Source: Edaphobacter aggregans DSM 19364
GTDB lineage: Bacteria > Acidobacteriota > Terriglobia > Terriglobales > Acidobacteriaceae
Reading direction: 5' to 3'
NCBI RefSeq assembly: GCF_000745965.1
Contig: NZ_JQKI01000027.1
Location: forward strand, 19,095 to 83,094
Length of the DNA: 64,000 bases
Shown piece after piece: positions 43,641-53,492 of the stretch (the first letter of the stretch is position 1; each line of letters begins with the position of its first letter). The translations under genes were made by a program, and so were the position numbers. The notes under the pieces are model-generated. The model did no database searches and was not told where the DNA came from. It saw nothing but the letters and a program-made list of their open reading frames with translations.

Positions 43641-46600
43641 CTAGAAGCTGAAGCGTGCCTGGAACTCGATGACGCGGGCACCCAGGGCACCGCTGGATTG
43701 GCTGAAGAGCGGGTTGCTGGTTACGCCGTTGGTGCTGATCTGGGTGTTGGCGTCGCCGGTGTTGAAGGGGGTGAGGTTGGTCTTGTTAAAGATGTTGAAG
43801 AACATGGCGCGAATGGTGAGGCCGGCGCTTTCGCCAAAGATGCGAGTGCTGGGAATGCCGAAGGTCTTCTGGACATCCATGTCGGTATCGAGATAGCGGG
43901 GGCCGCGGAGGCTGTTGCGGCCTACACCTGGAGGCGGCGGGGCTCCTGTGGCCGGGTAAAATGGGACGGTGTAGTAGCTGAGAGCGCCGTTGGGGAACTG
44001 GCCGTTGTCACGCTTGAAGGTATCGTTGTCGGTGTCGCCTGTGCCGCTGGCGATCTTGGCGCCTGGGCGCAGGTTGCGGTATCCGCTGCCGGTGTAGACG
44101 ACGTTGCCGCCGGTGTTGCCATAGATCGGCGTCCAGGGGAAGCCGGTGTGGTATTGCAGGATGCCGCTGAACTGCAGGCCGCCGAAGAGGAACCGCATGA
44201 GGTTGTTATTGTGGAAGAGATTCAGCGTGTAGGTGCCGAAGAGTTTGATGTTATGGGTGATGTCGTAGTCGGCGGGGCCGTAGGCGAAGCGGTTGTCGTA
44301 GGGGTATTGATCGATGTAGTAGTCCTGCGATCCGCTGTCCATGACCTTGCCGTAGCGGTATTGGCCAGTGAGGGTGAAGTTTCGACTGAGGGTGTGCCGG
44401 GCCTCCGCGAGAAAGGCGTGCGAACTGGCGCTGACGTCGTTGGAGTAGTAGCTGAAGGAGTTGATGGCTGGATTGAGATTGGGATAGTAGATCCAGTTGA
44501 GGTTGTTCTGGCGCGTGTAGTGGCGCGAGAGGCTGCCCTGGTAGCCGAGGGAGAGGACCCAGCGTGGAGTGAGAGCGTATTCGGCGCCGAGGGACATCTT
44601 GTAGGTGAGCGGTGTGGGCAGGTCGCTCTGGATGACCTGGACGCCGATCTGGGCTCCTCCTGTGGGCAGGCCGTTGGGACCGAAGGTGACCTGTGCGGCG
44701 GGGTTGGGGGGATAGCCATTGATGTTGGTGGGACTTGAGGAGGCGGCGTAGAGGACACCGGGGCAATTCGTCTGCGCGATGGTGGTGCAGGTTGCGCTGA
44801 GGTTGGTGACGAGCGGAGGATTGGCGCGTCCGTTGAGGGTGATGGCCTCCTGCATGCGGTTGTAAGCGATGCCGAAGCCTCCGCGGACGACGAACAGATG
44901 CGTGGAGGCGGGATTGGGCACGAAAGCAAATCCGACCTGCGGTCCCCAGTTGTTCTTACTGGACTTATAGAGGTCGCCTCCGGTGACGACGTAGGCCCCG
45001 GTGAGTGTCTGGGCTCCGGTGCCGAGGATCATGTTGCTGATGTTGCCGTTCTTTTCAGTGATGGGCGTGAAGTACTCCCAGCGCAGGCCGAGGTTGAGGG
45101 TGAGATTGGCGTTGACGCGCCAGTCGTCCTGCACGTAGCCGGCGTAGATGTTGGAGCGGATGTACTTGACTGCGGAGGTAGGGGTTCCGGTTAGGGGATC
45201 GAAGGATCCGTTCTGCAGATAGGGGGCGTCGTTGGCGAAGTTCCACAGGTTGCGGAAGGTGTAGGCGGGGATGGCGGCGTAGGACTGGATGTCATTATCG
45301 AGCTCGCGATAGCCATCGAAGCCGAAACGGATGTTGTGCGAGCCGAAGGTCTTGGTTATGGTGTCGCGGATGTTGTAGGTGGTCTGAGCGAAGTTGCCCG
45401 GGCCGGGTGCGCCGAAGTACTGGAAGTTGCTGATGCCTCCCATGTCGTCGATGCGTCCCTGCGGGAGGCCGAAGGGCTCCTGTGGGTTCGAGGTCACTTC
45501 GTTGAAGTACCAGCGGACGGCGTTGAAGCGGAACTCATTCAACAGCGACGGAGTGAAGATGTGGTTCCAGAGTGCGGCGTGCGAGTAGGCGAGGCGGTTG
45601 GAGTTCCAGAGATTGGCGGTGCGGTTGGGGCCGTTGACGAAGGTGCTGGTGGTGGGGACCCAGTAGATGGTGTAGGCGATGAGGTCTCGCGGATTGAGCT
45701 GCCAGTCCAGGCGGCCGTTGAACTGCTGGTTGGTGTTGTTGCTGGGATTGACGACGTTGACGCGGAAGACGTCGGGAACGCCGTCGAAGCCGCCGCCGAT
45801 GCCTGGCTGTCCGTTGCTGATGTAGGTCGGATCGGCTGTGCCGAGTGGCGTTGGAAGCGGCGATCCGAGGTCGAGCGCGGTGCCTCCGCTGTAGGGGACG
45901 GTGCGGCAATAAGCAGGGCTGAGACTTACAAAGGCGCAGTTCGAATTGGCGTCGATCGAGGCGTAGTTGACGCTCTCTCCGGGATATCCGGCGATGGCGC
46001 CGGAGACGCCATTCTTGGTTTGCGCGACCAGCTGATCGTAGGCGGGTGTCTCATACCAGTTCGTTGCCTGAGTGCGGCCGCTGTTGCGCAGCTCTTCATA
46101 GGAGAAGAAGAAGAAGATGTGATCCTTCCAGACGGGGCCGCCGATGCTGCCTCCGATCTGGTTGAACCGGTTGTTGTCGCGTTGAAGAGATCCTGTGTTG
46201 TCGACGTTGGATCTTGATCCGGGGCCGTTATAGCGCTGGTAGGCGTTGAGGCCGGGGCGATGGAATTTGATGAATGCGCTGCCGTGGAACTGGTTGGTGC
46301 CGTTCTTGGAGACGACGAGGACCTGGGCTCCGCTGTTGCGGCCGTAGGTTGCGTCGTAGGGGCTCGTCTGGGTCTGTACCTCTTTGACGGACTCCTCGTT
46401 CGGGGTGATGACTGCACCGCCGCCCCAGGCGAGGGAGTTGACCTGGCTGCCGTCGATCTGGAAGGAGTTGCCGGAGGTGCGAACGCCGTTGGCCTGGGTC
46501 TGCGCACGATTTTCGACGTTGAAGATACTGCTGGTGGCGCTGCTTCCGCCGATTCCGCCGTTACCGGGGAGGGAGTAGGTTCCGCCACTGCCGGTCTGGG

Positions 46601-47144
46601 AGCCGTCGCCGAGTGCGCCTGGCGCGAGGCGCAGCAACTGGTAGGGATCGCGATTGGAGGAGGGCAGTGCCTGAAGCTCCTGGCCGGTGATGGTTCCGGA
46701 GATGGTTGCGGTGGCGGTGTTGATCTCGGGGGAGGTGTCGGTGACGGTGATGGCCAGGGAGGCGGCTTCCGCGCCGAGGGTGACATTCAATCCCTGCATG
46801 GTTTCACCGGAGATGGTGACGACGTCGATGATTCGCTTGGCGAAGCCCGGGGCCTCGACCGTAACGGTGTACTGTGCGGGCGCGAGGCGATTGAAGGTGT
46901 AGGTTCCGGCGCTGTCGGTCCTGACCGTCTGGGATTGGTTGGTCTCCTTGCTGACAATCGTTAACGAAGCGTTGGGGATGACGGCTCCGGTGGCATCCGT
47001 AACGGTGCCCTGGAGTCCGGCGCGATATTGCGCGCTGGCGAAGGGCGCCGGAAGAAGCGAGCACGCCAGAAGAAGGATGAAGATTAAGGGACGGGGAAGA
47101 CATCCTGGAGAAGCTGAGAAGGGATAAGTCTGCTTCGTTTTCAT
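43641..47144 (-). CDS. TonB-dependent receptor 3, Oar-like with N-terminal carboxypeptidase-regulatory domain
   Basis: 1167 residues from the ATG at 47144, chosen because CAGGAG lies 5 bases upstream and the protein then starts MKTKQTYPFSASP before a hydrophobic signal (LIFILLLACSLLPAPFASAQ). Residues about 40-125 are the carboxypeptidase-regulatory sandwich (GLQGTVTDATGAVIPNASLTI). The plug follows (ITGQELQALPSSNRDPYQLL, then YGRNSGAQVLVVSKNGTNQF) and the barrel ends in EFQARFSF. The ligand is unknown; the GH39 gene downstream on the same strand suggests a plant or microbial polysaccharide fragment. A hairpin lies in the leader just before the ribosome-binding site (47162-47183). Confidence 0.93.
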   Translation of the reverse strand: MKTKQTYPFSASPGCLPRPLIFILLLACSLLPAPFASAQYRAGLQGTVTDATGAVIPNASLTIVSKETNQSQTVRTDSAGTYTFNRLAPAQYTVTVEAPGFAKRIIDVVTISGETMQGLNVTLGAEAASLAITVTDTSPEINTATATISGTITGQELQALPSSNRDPYQLLRLAPGALGDGSQTGSGGTYSLPGNGGIGGSSATSSIFNVENRAQTQANGVRTSGNSFQIDGSQVNSLAWGGGAVITPNEESVKEVQTQTSPYDATYGRNSGAQVLVVSKNGTNQFHGSAFIKFHRPGLNAYQRYNGPGSRSNVDNTGSLQRDNNRFNQIGGSIGGPVWKDHIFFFFSYEELRNSGRTQATNWYETPAYDQLVAQTKNGVSGAIAGYPGESVNYASIDANSNCAFVSLSPAYCRTVPYSGGTALDLGSPLPTPLGTADPTYISNGQPGIGGGFDGVPDVFRVNVVNPSNNTNQQFNGRLDWQLNPRDLIAYTIYWVPTTSTFVNGPNRTANLWNSNRLAYSHAALWNHIFTPSLLNEFRFNAVRWYFNEVTSNPQEPFGLPQGRIDDMGGISNFQYFGAPGPGNFAQTTYNIRDTITKTFGSHNIRFGFDGYRELDNDIQSYAAIPAYTFRNLWNFANDAPYLQNGSFDPLTGTPTSAVKYIRSNIYAGYVQDDWRVNANLTLNLGLRWEYFTPITEKNGNISNMILGTGAQTLTGAYVVTGGDLYKSSKNNWGPQVGFAFVPNPASTHLFVVRGGFGIAYNRMQEAITLNGRANPPLVTNLSATCTTIAQTNCPGVLYAASSSPTNINGYPPNPAAQVTFGPNGLPTGGAQIGVQVIQSDLPTPLTYKMSLGAEYALTPRWVLSLGYQGSLSRHYTRQNNLNWIYYPNLNPAINSFSYYSNDVSASSHAFLAEARHTLSRNFTLTGQYRYGKVMDSGSQDYYIDQYPYDNRFAYGPADYDITHNIKLFGTYTLNLFHNNNLMRFLFGGLQFSGILQYHTGFPWTPIYGNTGGNVVYTGSGYRNLRPGAKIASGTGDTDNDTFKRDNGQFPNGALSYYTVPFYPATGAPPPPGVGRNSLRGPRYLDTDMDVQKTFGIPSTRIFGESAGLTIRAMFFNIFNKTNLTPFNTGDANTQISTNGVTSNPLFSQSSGALGARVIEFQARFSF

Positions 47145-47553
47145 CACGGCTCCTGAAAGGGAGCGGCGAACGTTCACGCCGCTACTCCGGGGTTGACTGT
47201 CTCGGGTCAGTGCGACGTTCGCTATGGAATGTCTTCTGACTCAGAAGGTTGCCGCAGAGGGCCGTGGAACAGCACGGCTGCCCTGAAGCGGCTCAACTCT
47301 CACCAAACCTAAGAGACCGGATCGTGCTCGGAAAATCGACCAGTGTTGTTAGAAGCCTCCGCGCGTTTGAGCTGCACGGACGTAACCGACATGGATTCTT
47401 CACATACAGAGATGCAGAAACTGTTCGTCGGGTAAGAGCTCTGCGACGAGAATTTTCGTTGCGGTGTAAGTAACAGAAAACAGGCGTGCTGCGGTAGGCT
47501 GGTCGAGAGCATACGACGGCAGGCCGCGCAGGATTCGATTGGACGAGGTGGAA
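47145..47553. other. divergent gap between TonB receptor 3 and amidase
   Basis: 409 bases. Near the receptor start, AGCGGCG and CGCCGCT (about 47162-47183 on the complement) form a 7-bp stem with loop TGAACGTT, ending about 10 bases before the receptor's ribosome-binding site. Elsewhere no convincing promoter, gene or repeat was seen. Confidence 0.45.
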
Positions 47554-49257
47554 ATGAAGGTGGCGAGAGGTTGTGGGGCAGCATTGAGTAAGGTCTGTCG
47601 AAAGAGTGACATTCGACGTGGCACCTGGAGCGCAGTGCTGCTGGCCGTTATGGCGTGCGCTGCTGCGCCGTGTGCGAGGCCGCAGCAGGAGGCGGCTGGC
47701 ATCGATCGCGACCTGATGGAGATCTCCGTCGATGGCTTGCACAAGCTGTATGCGCAACATCGCTACACTGTGACGCAGGTGACGCAGTGGTACCTCGATC
47801 GCATTGCGCGGTATGACGGGACGTATCGGGCGCTGCTGTTTGTCGATGGCAAAGGGGCGCTGATGCGTGCCGCTGAGGAGGATGCCGCGCCGGCGTCGGT
47901 CAGGCATGGTGTGCTGTGGGGCGTGCCGATCGTCATCAAGGCAAATACAAGCGTGAAGGGGTGGGTGACGAGCGCGGGGTGGAAGGGTTACACGATCGAG
48001 GGTAAGCAACTGGTTGCGCCGCGCGATGCGTTTGTGGTGGAGCGGTTGCGCGCGGCAGGGGCGATTCTGCTGGGGCAGACGAACATGCCGGACTTCGCGG
48101 CGAGCGACACGAATGTCAGCACGGCGGGAGGGCGCACGGGGGATGCGTATGACGTGCGCTTCTCCCCGGGCGGGTCGTCGGGAGGAACTGCGACTGCGGT
48201 GGCTGCGAACTTCGCCGTGCTGGGTACAGGAACGGATACGGCGAACTCGATTCGGCAGCCGGCGGCGAACAACAGCCTGGTCGGAATCCTGCCGACGCGA
48301 GGGCTTACGAGCATTGCGGGAATTCATCCGCTGGACTGGCTGCGCGACAACACGGGGCCGCTGGCTCGGGACACGGCGAGCGCGGCGATTGCCCTGGAGG
48401 TGATGCAGGGCGAGGATCCGCTGGATGCATGGACGAAGGGATCGGCGGCGAAGGCGGAGAAGACGCCGTATGCGAGGTATCTGAAGAAGGATGCGCTGAA
48501 GGGGAAGCGGTTCGCGGTGCCGTGGTTTGTGCTTGAAGGGTCGCCGACGGTCTATCGGGGAGAGCCGGATGCTCCTCCGCTGGCCGGGGGAGTGGTGCCG
48601 GAGACGCGCGCTGCGTTCATGAAGGCGATCGAGCAGATGCGGGCGGCGGGCGCGACGGTCATCATCGACAAGGAGATTCTGCCGGAGAGCTTTTTCATTG
48701 CGGTGCGGCGGATGAATACGCAGCCTTATCGGCGTGAGGGTGTTGATCTCTTTCTGCGCGACTTTGGTCCGGCGGAGTATCACTCGGTGGCGGAGTACGA
48801 GGCTGCGACGGGAGAGGCGTTTCCTGCATTTATGGTTGGCGGCGTTCGGCCGGGCAAGGACAGCGGGGGCGCAATGGTGCAGCGAGAGATCGAGACGGAT
48901 CCTGATCGCGAGAAGAACTTTTACGGGCCGCAGAGAGAGGCGCTGGCGATCTATGAGGCGACACGGAAGAAGTGGAAGCTGGATGGCTTCGTCTATCCTG
49001 CGCTGCAGATTCCAACATATGACGAGACGCTGCCGGGCGCTTCGAAGGCTGGTCCGTACAGCGAGACCGGCTGGGTGAACCGCATCGGGGTGCCTGCGGT
49101 CTCGGTTCCTGGGGACTTCTATGCGAACGGGCTTCCGTTTGGGCTCGAGATTTCCGGCGTCCGCTGGCATGACGGCGACTTATTGGGCTACGCCTATGCG
49201 TATGAGCAGGCGACGCACAACCGGCGCCTGCCGAAGCTGGTGGAAGGGGAGAAGTAA
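47554..49257 (+). CDS. exported amidase-signature hydrolase
   Basis: 567 residues from the ATG at 47554, with GAGGTGG just upstream; an in-frame TTG 15 bases earlier is a less likely start. A basic N-terminus and hydrophobic run (WSAVLLAVMACAAAPCA) suggest export. The amidase-signature Ser-cisSer-Lys triad is present: K129 in PIVIKAN, the cis-Ser in GGSSGG (S209) and the nucleophile in GTDTANSIRQPA (S232). The usual GSDTGGS is GTDTANS here. The family hydrolyses amides with many substrates, and the target is not predictable. It is close to the GH28-like gene but a promoter lies between them, so it may be transcribed alone. Confidence 0.9.
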   Translation: MKVARGCGAALSKVCRKSDIRRGTWSAVLLAVMACAAAPCARPQQEAAGIDRDLMEISVDGLHKLYAQHRYTVTQVTQWYLDRIARYDGTYRALLFVDGKGALMRAAEEDAAPASVRHGVLWGVPIVIKANTSVKGWVTSAGWKGYTIEGKQLVAPRDAFVVERLRAAGAILLGQTNMPDFAASDTNVSTAGGRTGDAYDVRFSPGGSSGGTATAVAANFAVLGTGTDTANSIRQPAANNSLVGILPTRGLTSIAGIHPLDWLRDNTGPLARDTASAAIALEVMQGEDPLDAWTKGSAAKAEKTPYARYLKKDALKGKRFAVPWFVLEGSPTVYRGEPDAPPLAGGVVPETRAAFMKAIEQMRAAGATVIIDKEILPESFFIAVRRMNTQPYRREGVDLFLRDFGPAEYHSVAEYEAATGEAFPAFMVGGVRPGKDSGGAMVQREIETDPDREKNFYGPQREALAIYEATRKKWKLDGFVYPALQIPTYDETLPGASKAGPYSETGWVNRIGVPAVSVPGDFYANGLPFGLEISGVRWHDGDLLGYAYAYEQATHNRRLPKLVEGEK

Positions 49258-49305
49258 GGGATGTTTTTATAGGCTGCGATGGATTTCAATCAGCGAAATA
49301 ATATT

Positions 49306-49335
49306 TTGACGCTGGAGCGAAGCGGCGCATACACT
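49306..49335 (+). promoter_or_regulatory. promoter before the GH28-like gene
   Basis: TTGACG (49306-49311), an 18-base spacer and TACACT (49330-49335), preceded by an AT-rich stretch. It lies 95 bases before the chosen start and after the amidase stop. Confidence 0.5.
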
Positions 49336-49429
49336 CAGGCGAATTCATTTTTTCGGTGCCGATGGCAGCGAGTGCGGCGCAGTTATGCGTCTGCTGAGTG
49401 TGGCCATCACGCCTGTGAGGTTAATCGCT

Positions 49430-51184
49430 GTGGAAGAGAACTCGGTTGCATTGAAGCTGGAATCGGCACAGATGACGCGTCGCCAGTGGTTGGGGCAGGT
49501 AACGCTGCCGGCGGTTGGGGCTGCGTTGGGCGCGGGGATTCTGGGCGAGAAGACGATGTTTGCGGCGCCCAAGGCGGCTGCAGTGAACGATCTTGGGGCG
49601 CGCGTGTACAACGTCCGGGCGTTTGGGGCGAAGGGCGATGGTGTTGCGCTCGATACTGCGGCGCTGCAGGCGGCGATTGATGCGTGCACGAAGGATGGCG
49701 GCGGTACGGTGCTGGTTCCGGCGGGAACCTTTGTTGTTGGCACGGTCGAGTTGAAGAGCAACGTTACGCTGCGTATCGCCGCAGGGGCGAAGGTGCTGGG
49801 CAGTTCTGACGGTAAGCAGTATCACGCGGTGGATGCTATTCCGCTGCACGGCGACTCGACGCTGGAGGACGGCAACTGGGCGCTGTTCTTTGCGGTGAAT
49901 GCGAAGAATGTCACGGTGGAAGGGCCGGGCACGATCGACGGGCAGGGAGGCCAGTTTCATTCTGTGGTGCGCGGGACACCGCCGCCGAGCGGCATCGGTG
50001 GGAATAAGCGTCCTTACCAGATACTGGTGTATCGCTGCGAGGACTTTGTCGTGCGCGATCTGTCGTTATTGGATTGTGCGTATCACAGCATTCGCGTGAT
50101 TCAGAGCAAGCGCGTTCACATGGATGGGCTTTACATTCACGACCGCGTGAACAGCAACAACGATGGGTTTCACTTCATCAGCGCGGAGTATGTGACGGTG
50201 ACGAACTGCACGGTGCTCTCGCAGGACGATGCCTGTGCGCTGTTTGGAAGCTGCAGGTTCGTGACGGTGACGAACTGTGTGTTCAGCACACGCTGGTCGG
50301 TGTTTCGGTTTGGGGGCGGGGTTGCGGAGAACATTACCGTCTCCAACTGCATTCTCTATGAGGTGTATGGATGCCCGATCAAGTTTCATGGGAGACCGGG
50401 GACGCGTTACGAGAACATGTCGTTTTCGAACCTGGTGCTGAAGGATGTTACCGGACCGATCCACATCAGCATGGGACCTTCGGCGAAGCGGGTTCCCGGT
50501 GTTTCGGGCACGCAGACGCAGGCCAATCCGGAGCCGGAGCCCGCGGACCCGTCGAACCCTGCGATCGTTCGCAATATTTCGTTCAGCAATATCCATGGCA
50601 CGGTGACGACCGATCCGCCGCAGCTTCGCGACGCGACCTTCACGAGCAACTACAACATGGGCGAGCGGCGGTCGTGCATTGCGCTGAGTGCTGTTGGAGG
50701 ATCGATCATCGAGAATGTCTCGTTTGATAACGTCCACCTGACGTTTGGAGGTGGCGGGACAGCGGAGGATGCGGCACGGCGCAGTTTGCCGCAGATCGCG
50801 GGCGAGTACTTCATGCTGGGGCCGATGCCAGCGTATGGTTTGTATGCGCGCAACTCGCGGGGCATCACTCTGAATAACGTACGCTTTCAGGTGGCGACGC
50901 CGGACCTGCGTCCTGCGCTGATCTTCGATCATGTTGAGGATGCTGCGATCAGTGCGCTGAGCGTGCAGGGGAACGCTTCGGCGGAGTCTGTGATGCGCTT
51001 CACCGCTGCGCGCGATGTGCTGTTTACCGGCACTCGCGTGCTTACTCCGTCACCGGCGTTTCTGCAGCTTGAGGGAGCTGAGAATGAGTGTATTACGATC
51101 GATGGCGGCGATCTGTCGAGGTCGTCGGCGGTGCTTGCGTTCAAGGACGGCGCGGTTGCGAGCTCGGTGAAGCTGCGGCAATAG
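49430..51184 (+). CDS. exported GH28-like polygalacturonase-type beta-helix protein
   Basis: About 584 residues. The Tat signal TRRQWLGQVTLPAVGAALG implies a start close before it. GTG 49430 follows GTGAGG and is preferred, but ATG 49385 or 49472 cannot be excluded. The mature protein opens YNVRAFGAKGDGVALDTAALQAAIDAC, the standard first turn of pectinase-type beta-helices. GH28-like catalytic regions are NNDGFHF (about 243) and SQDDACALFG (about 263), where family members have NTD and DD; the later GHG and RIK motifs are not clear. It may thus act on a galacturonan-related or different glycan. Many short coils end the helix. No operon partner is evident. Confidence 0.78.
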   Translation: MEENSVALKLESAQMTRRQWLGQVTLPAVGAALGAGILGEKTMFAAPKAAAVNDLGARVYNVRAFGAKGDGVALDTAALQAAIDACTKDGGGTVLVPAGTFVVGTVELKSNVTLRIAAGAKVLGSSDGKQYHAVDAIPLHGDSTLEDGNWALFFAVNAKNVTVEGPGTIDGQGGQFHSVVRGTPPPSGIGGNKRPYQILVYRCEDFVVRDLSLLDCAYHSIRVIQSKRVHMDGLYIHDRVNSNNDGFHFISAEYVTVTNCTVLSQDDACALFGSCRFVTVTNCVFSTRWSVFRFGGGVAENITVSNCILYEVYGCPIKFHGRPGTRYENMSFSNLVLKDVTGPIHISMGPSAKRVPGVSGTQTQANPEPEPADPSNPAIVRNISFSNIHGTVTTDPPQLRDATFTSNYNMGERRSCIALSAVGGSIIENVSFDNVHLTFGGGGTAEDAARRSLPQIAGEYFMLGPMPAYGLYARNSRGITLNNVRFQVATPDLRPALIFDHVEDAAISALSVQGNASAESVMRFTAARDVLFTGTRVLTPSPAFLQLEGAENECITIDGGDLSRSSAVLAFKDGAVASSVKLRQ

Positions 51185-51636
51185 CGTCAGTCAGTCCTGG
51201 CTTGTGGCCGTCGTCGCTGTTGCAGGCGGTCAACTGCCGGGCTACGAGGTGTCCTGAAGCGTCGCGCGCTTGGCCAGCCATAGGTTTCTGCGTGCCTCGT
51301 TGTTCTCCATCCAGGCGAATTAGCCTGAGTGTGGAGTCACTACGAGATGGAGGCGAATGGCGCGTTGAGCGCCCTGCTCGAGCGTGAAGTCCTGGCCACG
51401 TACCTTTTGCATCGCTATGCAGACAAGTGCTGCTCCACATACGGCGTCCTTCAGAGTCATCAGGAACCTCGAAAGGGGTGAATTGCTGCACGTCCTATTC
51501 TGCTGTTGCAGCGGATTCGTTCTGAAGGAATGGGTAACTTTATCGGGTGGTTTATCCTGATAGTTTGCGGTTTATGCGCTGATTTTCAGTGCGTATATGA
51601 TTTAGGTATCCGTTGTTCAGGAGGCAGTTCTTATAA
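51185..51636. other. gap without recognised gene before the efflux operon
   Basis: 452 bases between the GH28-like gene and the TolC-type gene. Short frames on both strands lack ribosome-binding sites and protein-like composition. The AT-richer last 100 bases probably hold the operon promoter, but no clear -35/-10 pair was picked. Confidence 0.4.
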
Positions 51637-53223
51637 ATGTGGGCGAACGTGCGGGACCGGGCTAGTCTCATCAGAGCCTGGTCTTCCCCAGCAAGCTCCG
51701 CGCGTGGGAGGTTTTGGCACCTTCCGGTGCTGATCCTGATGCTCTGTCTTCGTCAGACTGGTGCGGGGCAATGCAGCGGCATCGCCTCAACACCGCAGGC
51801 CGCCGCCGATTGTGCCGCCTATGCTGTTCCGCTCGGCAAAGTCGTACCGCTGGACTCCACGCATTCGTATTCGCTGGCCGAGTTGATTGATCTGGCCGAA
51901 CGCAACAACCCAAGCACGCGGGTTGGGTGGGAGCGGGCACGGCAGCGAGCCGATGAGCTCGGCATCGCCAAGAGCTCGTACTATCCCTTGCTGGCCGGTG
52001 CAGCGGTATTTGGCGATCAGCGGGTCATCACTCCGTTTCCAAAGCCGATCGCGCCTCGTGGCTATGTGATGGTCGAGATTCCCAGCGTCGTCCCCCAGGT
52101 TTCGCTGGAGTATCTGCTGTTCGACTTTGGCAGACGCGGGGCCGAGGTGGATGCCGCGACGGCGGAGAAGCTGGCCGCCGGCGCGAACTTCATCCAGGCC
52201 AATCAAACGGTGGCTTTTCGCGTCGCCAGTGCGTTTTACCAGCTGCTGACGCAACAGGAGCGGTTGGCCGCTGCGGAGGCGACGCTGAAGACCGCGCAGA
52301 CGACTGCCGATGCCGCTGAGTTTCAGTTACGCAACGGCAGGGCTACGCTGCCCGACGTTCTCAACGCTCGTGCGGAGGCATCGCAGGCCGTCTTCGACCG
52401 CGAGTCGGCCGATGGCGATGAGAAGGTTGCGCGCGTCGCTCTTACTGAGGCTGTTGGCGTCGAGCCATCGCCCAACGTCGTTATTGACGCGGCGAACTCC
52501 GCTCCGCTGCCGTCAGAGCTGGCGGCTTCGATCGATGTGCTGATCGACCGGGCGATCGCCGACCGCCCGGACCTTGCTGCGCAGGCGGCCCAGATCCGCG
52601 CCACGGATGATGCGATCCGCGCTGCTCGTTCCGATTACTGGCCGCAGATCGTCCTGCAGGGCTCGGCGGCGCAGACCTCGATCTGGCCGACCGCGGACTA
52701 CGGCCAACTGGGCAACGCGAGTCAGCCGACATGGGCTGCAGCGCTCTCCGTCCGGTGGAAGCTCTTTGACGGAGGCGAACGGAAGAATGAGGTCGCCAGG
52801 GCTGAATCGAAGAAGCGCGAGGCTCAGGAAACGATGCGTGAGAAGCGCGACCAGGCGACGCGCGAGGTCTGGACGGCCTATATTGGTTTTCGAACCGCCC
52901 TTCGCAAGCAGCAGGCCGCGGTGGCTCTGCTGGACTCGGCGACGGCGTCCTACTCCTCCTCGCTGGATGCGTATCGGTACGGCGTGAAGAACCTGATCGA
53001 TGTGGTGACGGCCGAGCGGCAGCTGGCGCAGGCGCGGCTTTCGAGCGTCTCGGCGCGATCGCAGCTTTTTCTTGAGGCGGTCAATCTTGAGTTTGTTACC
53101 GGCAACCTTCTGCGGACGGGCCCGCGGGCGACGACGAACTCGCCGTCGGCGCCTGCGGTTCCGGCTCCATCTCCCGCACCTCCACCTTCTTCGAATCCAC
53201 CTCAGGACGACCGGCAGCGATGA
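51637..53223 (+). CDS. TolC-family outer-membrane efflux protein (MdtP-like)
   Basis: 528 residues from ATG 51637, with AGGAGG 12 bases upstream. After a basic N-terminus and a hydrophobic export segment (HLPVLILMLCL), the protein has the two-fold repeat of TolC. Each half starts with a long helix (YSLAELIDLAERNNPSTRVGWERARQ; second half about 300-500) and contains coiled-coil stretches such as AAEATLKTAQTTADAAEFQLRNG and LDAYRYGVKNLIDVVTAERQLAQARL. The last 30 residues are Pro/Ser rich. It would form the trimeric outer-membrane duct. First gene of a tight four-gene operon; its stop overlaps the next start by 4 bases (ATGA). Confidence 0.93.
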   Translation: MWANVRDRASLIRAWSSPASSARGRFWHLPVLILMLCLRQTGAGQCSGIASTPQAAADCAAYAVPLGKVVPLDSTHSYSLAELIDLAERNNPSTRVGWERARQRADELGIAKSSYYPLLAGAAVFGDQRVITPFPKPIAPRGYVMVEIPSVVPQVSLEYLLFDFGRRGAEVDAATAEKLAAGANFIQANQTVAFRVASAFYQLLTQQERLAAAEATLKTAQTTADAAEFQLRNGRATLPDVLNARAEASQAVFDRESADGDEKVARVALTEAVGVEPSPNVVIDAANSAPLPSELAASIDVLIDRAIADRPDLAAQAAQIRATDDAIRAARSDYWPQIVLQGSAAQTSIWPTADYGQLGNASQPTWAAALSVRWKLFDGGERKNEVARAESKKREAQETMREKRDQATREVWTAYIGFRTALRKQQAAVALLDSATASYSSSLDAYRYGVKNLIDVVTAERQLAQARLSSVSARSQLFLEAVNLEFVTGNLLRTGPRATTNSPSAPAVPAPSPAPPPSSNPPQDDRQR

Positions 53224-53483
53224 ACAGAACAGCAGTAAACTCTCTCGGCATCGGCGCCTGCCTCTTGTGCAGCGGTTGCGGACGCGCGCCGGCGATCGAT
53301 GTCATCGGCTCGTTTTTTCCAGTCTGGATGGTCTGCCTTATCATCTCGATCGTGCTCACGTCGCTGCTGCGGGTGTTCCTCCTGCGACGCCAGCTTGAGC
53401 CGGTGGTCGAACCGGCCGCACTTTTCTATCCTTCCGTCGTTCTTCTTCTCAGCTGTTTGTTGTGGCTGATCTTCTTCCGCTAA
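53220..53483 (+). CDS. ytcA: YtcA-like small lipoprotein
   Basis: 87 residues with a lipobox LCSGC (Cys 20) followed by two hydrophobic helices (about 30-52 and 66-86) separated by a basic loop LLRRQLEP. Size, lipobox and the IDVIGSFFPVWMVC segment fit the YtcA family, whose gene lies beside mdtNOP in Escherichia coli. The function of YtcA is not established. Here it overlaps the TolC-type gene by 4 bases and precedes the HlyD-type gene by 9 bases, so it is co-expressed with the pump. Confidence 0.75.
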   Translation: MNRTAVNSLGIGACLLCSGCGRAPAIDVIGSFFPVWMVCLIISIVLTSLLRVFLLRRQLEPVVEPAALFYPSVVLLLSCLLWLIFFR

Positions 53484-53492
53484 GGAGCTCCT

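Noticed and set aside
51141..51491. 116-codon frame on the - strand in the gap before the efflux operon
   Set aside because: It overlaps the end of the GH28-like gene, lacks a ribosome-binding site and has non-protein-like composition.
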